This document shows positions 1-8,271 of a stretch of DNA of 64,000 bases, in pieces. A program made the translations under genes and the position numbers. The notes below the pieces were generated by a model, which did no database searches, was not told where the DNA came from, and saw only the letters and a program-made list of their open reading frames with translations. The stretch is from the NCBI RefSeq assembly GCF_002095435.2, contig NZ_MJEJ02000041.1:62001-126000 (forward strand), given 5' to 3'. The stretch is from Williamsia sp. 1138 (GTDB lineage: Bacteria; Actinomycetota; Actinomycetes; Mycobacteriales; Mycobacteriaceae). Numbering within the stretch: the stretch's first letter is position 1; the number at the start of each line of letters is the position of its first letter.

Positions 1-67
1 AGCTGATTAGGGGCAACTGTGCGATCAGTTCGCAACGGTAGGTCGACGGTGCCCGGAAGGGGTCCAC

Positions 68-1240
68 GTGAGCGGTTCATATGCCCTGCTGGGCATGCAT
101 CAATCCGAGCTGGACGCGGTTCGCGGGCGAATCCGCGACTTCCTGGCGACCGACCGCGATCGGTTCGGCTGGCGTCCGGCCGTGGACTCCTGGTTGTCGC
201 GCTGGGATGCCGACTTCAGCCTCAGACTCGGCGAGGCCGGCCTCCTGGGACTGACCATTCCGGAGAGTTACGGCGGCCGCGGCAGCGAGCATCTACAGCG
301 CTACGTCGTCACCGAAGAGCTGCTCGCGCAGGGCGCGCCGGTGGCAGCGCACTGGGTGGCCGACCGCCAGGTGGCGCCGACACTGCTTCGTTTCGGTACC
401 GAGGAACAGAAAACCCGCATCCTTCCCCAAATCGCCAGCGGCCGTTTCTATTCGGCCATCGGTATGAGTGAACACGGTGCCGGTTCCGATCTGGCGGCGG
501 TGAAGACCAAGGCCACCAGGGCAGATGGCGGCTGGGTCATCAACGGCACGAAGGTGTGGACGAGCGGCGCTCATCATGCGGACATGGTGGTGGTGCTGGC
601 CAGGACCTCGCCCGCCGATCCCGAAGCCCGGCACAAGGGCTTCAGTCAGTTCCTGGTTCCGACCGATGCTGCGGGCGTCGGCATCAGCCCGATCGAATTG
701 CTCTCGGGTGAGCATCATTTCAACGAGGTCGCCTTCACCGACGTCTTCGTCCCCGACTCCGAGGTCCTCGGTGAGATCGGTAACGGATGGCATCAGGTGA
801 CGGCCGAACTGTCATACGAACGCAGTGGTCCAGAGCGCCTTCTTTCCACGATGCCGCTATTGCTGGCGGTCATCGGCTGGCTGAGCTCCGACGACGTCTC
901 GCCGTCCCCGTCCGTCACGGCCGCCGTCGGAGACCTGGGCGCGCGGGTGATCTCGCTGCGTCAGTTGTCCACGGCCGTGGCGCGAGCACTCGAGGCCGGC
1001 GAATCCCCGGCGAATCAGGCGGCGCTGGTGAAAGATCTCGGGACCAGGTTCGAGCAGGAATCGGTTGATCTCGTCGCGCGTTTGCTCGACGACGTCGAGG
1101 CCGAGACAGGCTGGCGACCAACCCCCGAGATCGCCGGCCTGCTGCGAGACGCCCGGCTGCATCAGGCGTTGTTCACCTTGCGCGGCGGAACCAACGAAGT
1201 GCTGCGTGGCGTTGTCGCCCGCGGCCTCGGGCTGCGTTAG
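68..1240 (+). CDS. acyl-CoA dehydrogenase (FadE-type), 390 aa
   Basis: Predicted cytoplasmic FAD-dependent acyl-CoA dehydrogenase introducing an alpha,beta double bond into an acyl-CoA. Family landmarks appear in order: helical N-domain, MSEHGAGSD at residues 133-141, INGTKVWTS at 158-166 and a C-terminal RGGTNEVLR segment from about 372. The residue before GGT, Glu in many members, is Arg, so the catalytic base may lie elsewhere or in a partner chain. The GTG start follows GGAAGGGG (55-62) with 5 nt spacing. It heads a run with the genes at 1253 and 2373. Pairing with the second dehydrogenase as a heteromer, like mycobacterial FadE pairs, is inference. Confidence 0.9.
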   Translation: MSGSYALLGMHQSELDAVRGRIRDFLATDRDRFGWRPAVDSWLSRWDADFSLRLGEAGLLGLTIPESYGGRGSEHLQRYVVTEELLAQGAPVAAHWVADRQVAPTLLRFGTEEQKTRILPQIASGRFYSAIGMSEHGAGSDLAAVKTKATRADGGWVINGTKVWTSGAHHADMVVVLARTSPADPEARHKGFSQFLVPTDAAGVGISPIELLSGEHHFNEVAFTDVFVPDSEVLGEIGNGWHQVTAELSYERSGPERLLSTMPLLLAVIGWLSSDDVSPSPSVTAAVGDLGARVISLRQLSTAVARALEAGESPANQAALVKDLGTRFEQESVDLVARLLDDVEAETGWRPTPEIAGLLRDARLHQALFTLRGGTNEVLRGVVARGLGLR

Positions 1241-1252
1241 AGGAAGTCGGGA

Positions 1253-2380
1253 ATGACCACAGTCGACCCTGGAAGGGATGCGATGGCAGCGCTCGGTGAC
1301 GCGCCGGCAGAAGGCAACGACGATCTGAGGGCACTGGTCATCGATCTGGGCACGCGGTCGCGAGATCGGCTCACCGGACAGCGCAGTCGGCCGGTCGGGC
1401 TCGACGAGGTTCTCTGGGCGAACCTCGAGGAAACAGGTCTGAGCCGGCTGACGAGCACCGCCGAGTTGGAGGCGGGGCCCGCGCAGGCGGCGGTGCTGCT
1501 GAGCGAGCTGGCCGGGTTCGCGTGTCCGGTTCCGATCGCCGAGACCGATCTGTTGGCGGCGTGGCTGTCGGCAGAGATCGGGCTGGTGGTGCCGGAATCA
1601 GGACCTCTGACAGTAGGTTTCGGCACCGCTGCCGCGGATGGCGACGTGCTGATCGCGACGGTGGAGGGCATTCCGTGGGCATCGGACTGTGCGGCAGTGC
1701 TGGTGGTGCTCGAGCGCGACGAAGGCCGACGCATCACCGTGATCGACCCGGCCGTGCATCCGGTGAGCACCACTGACAATCTGGCCGGTGAGCCGCGCGG
1801 ACGCATCGAGGTGTCGGTGCGCGACGGCGAGTGCACCGAACTGCCAGAGTCGACGTACGCCGAACTGATCCGGAGAGGGGCCTGGGCGCGATGTGTGCAA
1901 ACTCTGGGCAGTGTGCAGTCGGCGGTGGAACTCACCGTCTCCCACACCCGCGAGCGTGAACAGTTCGGCCGTAGCCTCAGCAAGTTCCAGTCGGTGCAGC
2001 ACCAACTGGCCGCGATAGCCGGCTCACTCGAGAGAGGCAGGGCGGCAGTGGCATTGGCAGTGGCCGCGGCCGACGACATGGGCTTTGGCGCAGACGAGGC
2101 GGACTTCGCGGTGGCCGTTGCGAAGGTCACGCTCGGACAATGTGTCGATGAGATCGTCGGTACCGCGCACCAATTGCACGGCGCGATCGGCGTCACTGCC
2201 GAACACTCACTCTGGTTGCACACCATGCGAGCTCGCAGCACAATCTCCGAATTCGGGGCGCCGCGCCGCTGGTCCGAACAGCTGGGTCGGCGGCTCCTTG
2301 CCGGTAATCCGTGGGACGTGCTGACGGCTTCGATTCGTCTTGACACCGAGCACGCGACGGACGGCTCGCGCCATGCCTGA
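1253..2380 (+). CDS. acyl-CoA dehydrogenase-like protein, 375 aa
   Basis: Second dehydrogenase of the run, 12 nt after the first. The C-terminal half is recognisable: REQFGRSLSKFQ around residues 223-234 and HQLHGAIGVTAEHSLW further on, typical of the family's last helical domain. The N-terminal half is divergent and lacks a clear SEPxAGSD strand, as in non-catalytic or beta subunits of heteromeric FadE enzymes. Start ATG has AGGAAG at 1241-1246. Its stop overlaps the hydratase start by 8 nt, indicating translational coupling. Likely forms a complex with the product of 68-1240 (inference). Confidence 0.85.
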   Translation: MTTVDPGRDAMAALGDAPAEGNDDLRALVIDLGTRSRDRLTGQRSRPVGLDEVLWANLEETGLSRLTSTAELEAGPAQAAVLLSELAGFACPVPIAETDLLAAWLSAEIGLVVPESGPLTVGFGTAAADGDVLIATVEGIPWASDCAAVLVVLERDEGRRITVIDPAVHPVSTTDNLAGEPRGRIEVSVRDGECTELPESTYAELIRRGAWARCVQTLGSVQSAVELTVSHTREREQFGRSLSKFQSVQHQLAAIAGSLERGRAAVALAVAAADDMGFGADEADFAVAVAKVTLGQCVDEIVGTAHQLHGAIGVTAEHSLWLHTMRARSTISEFGAPRRWSEQLGRRLLAGNPWDVLTASIRLDTEHATDGSRHA

Positions 2381-3158
2381 CCACGAGTGGGTGGTCGACG
2401 ATCACATCGGTACGTTGACGCTGGACCGGCTGAATCGGGGCAACGCTCTCACGTTCACGATGGTCGACGCGATGACCGACGTGATCCGGCGGGCCGTCGC
2501 AGACGAGTCCGTGCGCGTCATCGTCATCACCGGCCGAGGTGACCGCTCGTTCTGCTCGGGTATGGATACCCGCGAGTTCGCCGGACTCGAGCTGACGCCG
2601 CTGCAGCGCAAACGCCACCTCCACGAGCACGTGCATGAGCTGATCAGGACGATCAATGCGTGCGACAAACCGATCATCGCGGCGATCAATGGCAATGCCC
2701 AGGGTGCCGGCCTCGACCTGGCACTCGCGTGCGATATGCGAGTGATGTCGCGTGGCGCCAGGGCTTCGGAGGTGTACGTCTCTCTGGGGCTGACCTCCGG
2801 GGCCGGTGGCGCCTACTTCCTGCCGCGCCTGGTGGGTCGGGCCAAGGCGATGGAATTGTTGCTCAGCGGTGCAGCGATCGATGCCGAGGAGGCAGAGAGG
2901 ATCGGCTTGGTCAACAGTGTTGCCGACAGTGCCGATCTGCCCGCCGCTGCCCACCGGCTCGCGAGATCGATTGCCAGACACGCGCCTACAACAGTTCGGG
3001 CGATGAAGCGTTCCATCGATCAGGCTTCGCGCTCGGACCTCGATACCTCCCTGGACCTGCTGTCATCGCACTATGCCGTCCTTGCCACCACCGACGATGC
3101 CGCCGAGGCGATCGCCGCGTTGCGGGACAAGCGAACTCCGAACTACACCGGGAACTGA
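2373..3158 (+). CDS. enoyl-CoA hydratase/isomerase family protein, 261 aa
   Basis: Crotonase-fold protein expected to hydrate or isomerise the enoyl-CoA made by the two dehydrogenases upstream. Oxyanion-hole elements are visible: SFCSGMDTREF near residue 59-69 and GNAQGAGLDLALACD near 107-121. Compared with rat crotonase, the first catalytic Glu is Tyr (Y135 in ASEVYVSLG) while the second is kept (E161 in AMELLLSG), so the exact reaction may differ from simple hydration. The ATG at 2373 overlaps the preceding stop (ATGCCTGA) and is preferred over the in-frame start at 2340, which would overlap more. It ends 11 bp from a convergent gene with no visible terminator. Confidence 0.87.
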   Translation: MPDHEWVVDDHIGTLTLDRLNRGNALTFTMVDAMTDVIRRAVADESVRVIVITGRGDRSFCSGMDTREFAGLELTPLQRKRHLHEHVHELIRTINACDKPIIAAINGNAQGAGLDLALACDMRVMSRGARASEVYVSLGLTSGAGGAYFLPRLVGRAKAMELLLSGAAIDAEEAERIGLVNSVADSADLPAAAHRLARSIARHAPTTVRAMKRSIDQASRSDLDTSLDLLSSHYAVLATTDDAAEAIAALRDKRTPNYTGN

Positions 3159-3169
3159 GCGTGCGCTCG

Positions 3170-4300
3170 TCAATCCTCGTCGCCTGCCCAGACGCCGTGG
3201 ATTGAGCGTTCGTGCACCGGCAGTGTCGGTGGTGGCGATGGGGTTCGCGAAAAGCGCGGAGCCGCAGCGGGCTGGGTCACACCCTCGAACTCGATGATCG
3301 AGTCGCGGTGACGGAACTGCGGATCGTCGGGGGCTTCGGAAAAGTCGAGGACCGGGGTGACGCAGCAGTCCACGGTCGCGAAGATCTGCGCCCACTGGTC
3401 ACGTGGCTTTCGTTGAAAGCGGTTGGCGATCATTGTGCGCAACGCCGGCCAGGCATCTCGGTCGTACTGTGCCGGTGCGGCGGCCTGGTCGATGTCGAGT
3501 GTGGTCAGAAACCGGGAATAAAACTGCGGCTCAAATGCTCCCACTGCCATATATCGGCCGTCGGAGCACTCATAGGTATCCCAGAACGGGCAGCTGCCGT
3601 CAACCAGGTTGGTCCCGCGGATGTCGGACCAGTAGCCGCTCGGCCGCAGTGTCCACGCCTGCTGACTCAATATCAGAGCGCCCTCGGCCATCGACACATC
3701 GATGACTTGTCCCTGCCCGGATGTGTTGCGTTCCCACAGTGCCGACAAGATGCCGGTCACCGCGAACATGGATCCGCCCGCAAATCCGGCGACGAGGTTC
3801 AACGGCGGCGTCGGCCGGGAATCTGCCGATCCCATCGAATGCAAGATGCCGGTGGGCGCGATGAAATTGATGTCGTGCCCGGCAGCGCCGCTCCGCGGAC
3901 CGTCTTGGCCCCACCCGGTCAGGCGGGCGAAGACGAGGCGCGGATTCCGCGGGAGCAGGTCGCCGGGTCCGAGGCCCAGACGTTCGGCCACCCCGGGTCG
4001 AAATCCTTCCAACAGGACATCGGCGCGGGTGGCGAGTGCGACGACGTCGGCGATCGCGGCCGGGTTCTTGAGATCGGCGGTGATGAGCCGACGCCCGCGC
4101 AGCATGTGGAGGGGTGTGCCGCCACCATCCCCGGGACGCTGCACTCGAACCACGTCGGCACCGAGGTCCGCGAGCACCATGGCTGCGTGCCCGGTGGGAC
4201 CGATGTTCGCCAGCTCCACCACTTTCAACCCGGCCAAGGGGCCGAGTGCCCGCTCGCCGGTAGAGTCCCCCGCCGAATTGACCGGACCGCAGGGCGACAC
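3170..4300 (-). CDS. alpha-methylacyl-CoA racemase-like CoA-transferase family III protein, 376 aa
   Basis: Full-length match in pattern to the CaiB/BaiF family and especially mycobacterial MCR, which epimerises 2-methylacyl-CoA so that beta-oxidation can proceed. Seen: LAGLKVVELANIGPTGHAAM near the N-terminus, the catalytic His (H142 in AGHDINF), and AVGAFEPQFY carrying the family Glu. The position of the second catalytic residue (Asp156 of MCR, VGDFGGGSM) is Gly172 here (VAGFAGGSM), so racemase activity is uncertain. The GTG at 4300 lies 2 nt after the upstream EchA stop and is preferred over an upstream start that would overlap EchA by 85 nt. Last gene of the 8153-3170 operon. Confidence 0.85.
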   Translation of the reverse strand: MSPCGPVNSAGDSTGERALGPLAGLKVVELANIGPTGHAAMVLADLGADVVRVQRPGDGGGTPLHMLRGRRLITADLKNPAAIADVVALATRADVLLEGFRPGVAERLGLGPGDLLPRNPRLVFARLTGWGQDGPRSGAAGHDINFIAPTGILHSMGSADSRPTPPLNLVAGFAGGSMFAVTGILSALWERNTSGQGQVIDVSMAEGALILSQQAWTLRPSGYWSDIRGTNLVDGSCPFWDTYECSDGRYMAVGAFEPQFYSRFLTTLDIDQAAAPAQYDRDAWPALRTMIANRFQRKPRDQWAQIFATVDCCVTPVLDFSEAPDDPQFRHRDSIIEFEGVTQPAAAPRFSRTPSPPPTLPVHERSIHGVWAGDED

Positions 4301-4302
4301 CG

Positions 4303-5079
4303 TCAACGTGCGCTCTTGTTTTGCGCGCGACCGTGTTCGAGGACAGCTTTGGTGGTGTCGACCAGAGCGAGGGCCTGTGCGGACCACGCCTTGTTGATGT
4401 CCGCCTCACGGTCGACGGCCTGCGCGATGTGGTCTCGCGACACTGCATCGTAGAGTTGCCAGACCTCGGCGAGAGTGGCGGCATCGGTGGCGGTGAACGC
4501 CTCCGCGATGGCCAGCCCGCGTTCGCGCAGGCCGGCGGACTCCACCACCTGGTTGACCAGACCCCAGTCGAGCGCCGTCGTGGCATCGATGTACTGCCCG
4601 GTTCCGCTCATCTGCCGGGCGCGCCGGACTCCGATCGCTTCGACGAGTCTCGCGGTGAGGCCGCCGCCGGGCACGATACCGACCCGGGAGTGGGTGTCGG
4701 CGAATCGCGCGTTCTCGGACGCGATCAGGAAATCACACGCCAGCGCGAGTTCGAAACCACCGGTCACCGCCGATCCGTCGATCAGACCGATCACCGGCGT
4801 GCGGCAGTTCGACACCCGATCGATGCAATTCTCGGTCTTATCGGTCCCGGTGAATCCCCGTTCGGCCAGCTCCTTGAGGTCCATTCCTGCGCAGAACGCG
4901 CCGCCGGCGCCCGCCAGGAGGATGACCGAGGTGTCCGCGGCGGTGTCGGCCGCCGCCAAGGCGTCGATGAGCTGCCGATTCAGGGCTTGGGAGAGTGCAT
5001 TGCGGGCCTCGGGCCGGTTCAGCGTGATGAGGCGGCATGCACCGATCTGTTCGATGAGCACCAGGTCTGGGGATGTCAT
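4303..5079 (-). CDS. enoyl-CoA hydratase-like protein lacking both catalytic Glu, 258 aa
   Basis: Crotonase-fold protein with LITLNRPEARNALS (residues 17-30), AFCAGMDLKEL (61-71) and GSAVTGGFELALACD (102-116). Both Glu residues that activate water in hydratases are replaced: His130 in FADTHSRVG and Gln156 in RARQMSG. FADTH-type EchA proteins are common in mycobacteria. The fold binds acyl-CoA, but hydration is doubtful; isomerase, hydrolase or a binding role are alternatives. ATG overlaps the stop of the GntR gene upstream (ATGA at 5079-5076), so it is translationally coupled in the minus operon. Confidence 0.86.
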   Translation of the reverse strand: MTSPDLVLIEQIGACRLITLNRPEARNALSQALNRQLIDALAAADTAADTSVILLAGAGGAFCAGMDLKELAERGFTGTDKTENCIDRVSNCRTPVIGLIDGSAVTGGFELALACDFLIASENARFADTHSRVGIVPGGGLTARLVEAIGVRRARQMSGTGQYIDATTALDWGLVNQVVESAGLRERGLAIAEAFTATDAATLAEVWQLYDAVSRDHIAQAVDREADINKAWSAQALALVDTTKAVLEHGRAQNKSAR

Positions 5080-5792
5080 GACTCTCCTGTTGTGGGCGTG
5101 GATGGAATGCGGGTGGAGGAGACCGATCGGCGACGGCTCATTCCGCGGATGCGACGGCGAACGCTGCGAACCGCCGCCACAGTGTCACCGACCTCGAGCG
5201 CCTCGACGAGTTCCACGCTGTGTTTGTGTATCCACTGGTGTTCACTCTGCGAAGGACGGACGCCGTGTGTGCGCGCGAGATTGTTTCCGATGTGGATGAA
5301 CAACGAGAGCACGGGATTGCCCGACAGCCGTGCCAGCTCGGTGTGGACAGTCACCGGCTCGAACCGCAGGTCGCCGACATCGACCTCGGCCGCGAGTACC
5401 TCTCGAAGTCGGGCCAGGCCCTCGGCGTCGATGGTTGCCGAAACATGCTCGACAGCAGCAACCTCGAGAAGTTCCATAATCTGGAACAGGTCGTCAGCAG
5501 CGAATCCGTCGTATTCCAGGAACAGTGATGCCTGGTCGAGCACGGCCGACCGGTCAGGGGCCGTCACCACAAGCCCTCCACCTGGCCCTCGGCGCGGTGT
5601 GGCGACGTGGCGGCTCTCCAGGATCCGGAAGGCCTCGCGCACAACTGATCTGCCGACCTCGAATCGAGCCATGAATGCGGTCTCGGACCCGAGGGCGGTG
5701 CCCACACGCCAGCCGTCGGCTATCACCTCGTCTTCGATACGGCGGGCGATCTCGGCGGCGCGGGTGCGTGAACCGTCTGGGCCGATGGTCAT
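5076..5792 (-). CDS. GntR/FadR-family transcriptional regulator, 238 aa
   Basis: N-terminal winged helix (about residues 8-75; VGRSVVREAFRILESRHVA is the recognition region) followed by a helical FCD ligand-binding domain with EPVTVHTELARLSGNPV. FadR-like regulators bind acyl-CoA or small acids and usually repress adjacent catabolic genes. It sits inside the operon, with 4-nt ATGA overlaps to the dehydrogenase upstream (5792/5789) and to EchA downstream (5079/5076), so it is probably autoregulated together with it. The ATG at 5792 is chosen because of that overlap; the longer open frame upstream lies inside the dehydrogenase. Confidence 0.9.
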   Translation of the reverse strand: MTIGPDGSRTRAAEIARRIEDEVIADGWRVGTALGSETAFMARFEVGRSVVREAFRILESRHVATPRRGPGGGLVVTAPDRSAVLDQASLFLEYDGFAADDLFQIMELLEVAAVEHVSATIDAEGLARLREVLAAEVDVGDLRFEPVTVHTELARLSGNPVLSLFIHIGNNLARTHGVRPSQSEHQWIHKHSVELVEALEVGDTVAAVRSVRRRIRGMSRRRSVSSTRIPSTPTTGES

Positions 5793-6964
5793 ACGTGGAC
5801 GGGGTTTGGCGTCGGCTCGGCGAGACCGATCAGGCGGGCGAGGGTGCTTTTGTGAACGTCGGCATCGCCGAATACCACGGTGTCGGCGAACGCGCGCTTG
5901 AGGTATAGGTGGAGCGGATGATCCCAGGTGAAACCGATGCCACCGTGCATCTGAATCGTTTCTTCGACTACTCGCAAGGCCGTTGCACCGCAATAGGTCT
6001 GGGCGAGCGCTGCCGCGATCGTGTGGTCGGCGACCGCGTCTGCCAGGGTCGAGGCCGCATAGATCGCCGCCGCCCGAGCATGGTTGATGTCGATCCACAG
6101 GTGGGCGGCGCGGTGCCGCAGCGTCTGATAGGAACCGATCGGGCGGCCGAACTGGTGACGAACCGTGAGGTATTCGGTGGCCTGGGCCAACGCCCATTCG
6201 CAGACTCCGACCTGCTCGGACGCGAGGAGCGCCGCTCCCGTCTCCAGCGCAGTCGTCACCGCGTCGCCGGCCTCCACGCCTGTCGCGATGACCGTGCCGC
6301 TGACCTCATCGAGGCCCAGATCCCGCGTGGGCCGGGTCATGTCGACATTGGATCGCCGGGTGGCCCTGACTTTCGGTGTGTCAGCGTTGACCAGCGCCAG
6401 GACAAGTTCGTCGCCGCGTCGCGCCGGCACCACAAGGGCAAGTGCATCTGCGGTACCGATGACCTGTTTGACGGTGCCGGACAACACAACCGTATCCAAG
6501 CCGGTGTTCGTTGCCCGTACGGTCGGCTCGGCACCGTCGCCGAACGACTGGGTGGCGGGGACGGCGAGGGCGGCGATCGCACCGTCGGCGAGTCGGGCAA
6601 CCACGTCTGCGGCAGCAGACGACCCGTTGCGTGCGCAGCGCACCAGCGCGGTGGTCGCGACCACCGCACTCGACAAGTACGGCACCGGTGCCAGCGCGCG
6701 ACCGAGTTCGATCACTACCGCGGCACTTTCACGCGTTGACGCACCGGCGCCACCGAGGACTTCGGGAATGAGTAGCCCGGTGAGGCCCAGATCATGCGAG
6801 AGGGCCGACCACAGCGCGTCGTCGAAATCTGCGCCGCCGGCGACGAATTCGAGCCGGAAAGCGGGTGTATAACGGGCGTCCAACAGCGAACGTACAGTGG
6901 CCCGGACTTCCTGGGCGGTCGAGTCTTCCACCATGGGAACCGGCGGGGGAGTGGTAATCGTCAT
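5789..6964 (-). CDS. acyl-CoA dehydrogenase-like protein, 391 aa
   Basis: Dehydrogenase family protein with LIPEVLGGAGAS in the N-terminal domain, VRHQFGRPIGSYQTLRHR and QMHGGIGFTWDHPLHLYLKRA in the C-terminal domain. The middle strand motif SEPxAGSD is not evident, so it may be the partner subunit of the dehydrogenase encoded just upstream (6792-8153). Start ATG at 6964 is preceded by AGGA about 8 nt away; a longer reading to 7036 is less likely. Its 5' end is overlapped for 173 nt by the upstream reading frame, which is unusual (see findings). Confidence 0.85.
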   Translation of the reverse strand: MTITTPPPVPMVEDSTAQEVRATVRSLLDARYTPAFRLEFVAGGADFDDALWSALSHDLGLTGLLIPEVLGGAGASTRESAAVVIELGRALAPVPYLSSAVVATTALVRCARNGSSAAADVVARLADGAIAALAVPATQSFGDGAEPTVRATNTGLDTVVLSGTVKQVIGTADALALVVPARRGDELVLALVNADTPKVRATRRSNVDMTRPTRDLGLDEVSGTVIATGVEAGDAVTTALETGAALLASEQVGVCEWALAQATEYLTVRHQFGRPIGSYQTLRHRAAHLWIDINHARAAAIYAASTLADAVADHTIAAALAQTYCGATALRVVEETIQMHGGIGFTWDHPLHLYLKRAFADTVVFGDADVHKSTLARLIGLAEPTPNPVHV

Positions 6965-8153
6965 TTCGGATGTCCTGCCACGGGAGGTTCGGATCGAGCT
7001 TGAGTTCACGAGGGAGATCGAGGATTCGGTCGGCAATCTGACCGAGGAGGATCTCGGTGGTTCCCCCCTCGATGGTGTTGGCCCTTGCTCGTAGGTAATG
7101 GAAGGTCTCCGGCCGGATCGCCGCGTCGTACTCCACCGACCAATCGTCGTAGTCCAGTGCAGCGGACGGATCGAGTTGTGCGAGCAATCTGGTGATGATC
7201 TGGTTGTTGGTGGCGGCGGTGACCTTGGCTCCCGAGCCCTCCACCCCGGGCTCGCCGGAAACCATCAGTTGGCGGGTCCGCTCATTCGACAGTCGTGCAA
7301 CCTCTGCGCGGATCCATGCATCGACCACCACGCCGAACCTGTCGCCGGTTCGCAACTGCGGCCGGTCTCTCCACATCTCGGTGAGTCGACCCATGTGGCC
7401 GCCTTCTCGGCATGGCTCGCTGCCCCCGATGATGGCCCGTTCGTTCACCAGTGTTGTGCGTGCGGTGGACCATCCTGCTCCCGGCTCGCTGATCCGGTAG
7501 GTATCGGAGATCCTGACGTCGTCCAGGAAGACCTCGTTGAAGTCCGCCTGGCCGGTGGCCTGGCGAAGTGGCCGAGCGTGCACCCCGGGAGTTGTCATGT
7601 CCAGCAGAAAATAGGTCATACCGGCGTGTTTGGGCGCGGACGGATCAGTTCGGGCGAGCAGCATCGCCCACTTCGAGATGTGCGCGTAGGTGGTCCATAC
7701 CTTCTGGCCGTTGATGATCCAGTCGTCGCCGTCCGCAATGGCGCGCGTGGCCAGCCCTGCCAGGTCCGAGCCGGCCCCTGGTTCGGAGAACAGCTGACAC
7801 CACATCTCTTCCCCCGTCCACAACGGACGAAGGAGCCGCGACTTCAGTTCGGGTGCGGCATGTGCCAGCACGGTCGGTGCCGCCATCCCGAGTCCGATCG
7901 GGTTGCGCATGATGTCGGCATGCTCGGCGCCGGCGGCCTCCATGGCCTGCTCTACGTCGGCCTGCAGGCCGCGCTCCCAGCCCAATCCGCCTGAACCCAC
8001 CGGTGCGTGGACCCAGGCCAGCCCCGCGTCGAAGCGGCGCCCGAGGAACTCGATCGCTGACATCGCGGTGGGATCGTTCTTCGCGAGGAAATCGCGAAGT
8101 GTCTGTGCAATACCGTCGCGGTGCGCCGCCGGAGTCTGTTGTGTTGCTGTCAT
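6792..8153 (-). CDS. acyl-CoA dehydrogenase with Arg-rich C-terminal read-through tail, 453 aa
   Basis: First gene of the minus operon. Clear catalytic-type dehydrogenase: CQLFSEPGAGSDLAGLA (about 118-134), INGQKVWTTYAHISKWA, and IEGGTTEILLGQIA near residue 370, which keeps Glu before GGT. The usual family end (LPRELKLDPNLPWQDIRND) occurs near residue 398, but no stop follows. The frame continues 54 residues through the start of the next gene as a low-complexity tail (RIRRRRRRFRRR). A one-base indel near the 3' end would place a TGA exactly in an ATGA overlap with the next gene, matching the other junctions of this operon. Either a recent frameshift or a sequence error is suspected. Confidence 0.88.
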   Translation of the reverse strand: MTATQQTPAAHRDGIAQTLRDFLAKNDPTAMSAIEFLGRRFDAGLAWVHAPVGSGGLGWERGLQADVEQAMEAAGAEHADIMRNPIGLGMAAPTVLAHAAPELKSRLLRPLWTGEEMWCQLFSEPGAGSDLAGLATRAIADGDDWIINGQKVWTTYAHISKWAMLLARTDPSAPKHAGMTYFLLDMTTPGVHARPLRQATGQADFNEVFLDDVRISDTYRISEPGAGWSTARTTLVNERAIIGGSEPCREGGHMGRLTEMWRDRPQLRTGDRFGVVVDAWIRAEVARLSNERTRQLMVSGEPGVEGSGAKVTAATNNQIITRLLAQLDPSAALDYDDWSVEYDAAIRPETFHYLRARANTIEGGTTEILLGQIADRILDLPRELKLDPNLPWQDIRNDDYHSPAGSHGGRLDRPGSPGHCTFAVGRPLYTRFPARIRRRRRRFRRRAVVGPLA

Positions 8154-8271
8154 CGCGCCAACTCTCTGGAGTCAATTAGCTACCGAAATATACTGTATCT
8201 GCTGTTACATTCTCTGGGAAGAGGCAGAATCGGCCCAATTCCGCCGACGTTATTGCCCGATGAGGAGTGTC
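8154..8271. promoter_or_regulatory. divergent promoter region between dehydrogenase operon and LLM oxidoreductase
   Basis: The 118-bp gap between divergent starts is AT-rich around 8171-8212, where TAGCTACCGAAATATACTG and TACTGTATCTG could hold -10 elements. No strong palindrome was found. The 14-mer starting TGGAGTCAATTAGC at 8167 recurs with one change at 19253-19266 in another divergent promoter. The LLM gene has AGGAG at 8263-8267. Confidence 0.45.

Noticed and set aside
1237-2346. Long minus-strand open frame (369 codons) opposite the second dehydrogenase
   Set aside because: Low-complexity Ser/Arg/Pro translation typical of antisense to high-GC coding DNA; the plus strand carries a clear dehydrogenase.
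3212-5901. Long plus-strand open frames opposite the racemase, EchA and GntR genes
   Set aside because: No family motifs and no ribosome sites; the minus-strand genes have clean ATGA overlaps and conserved motifs.
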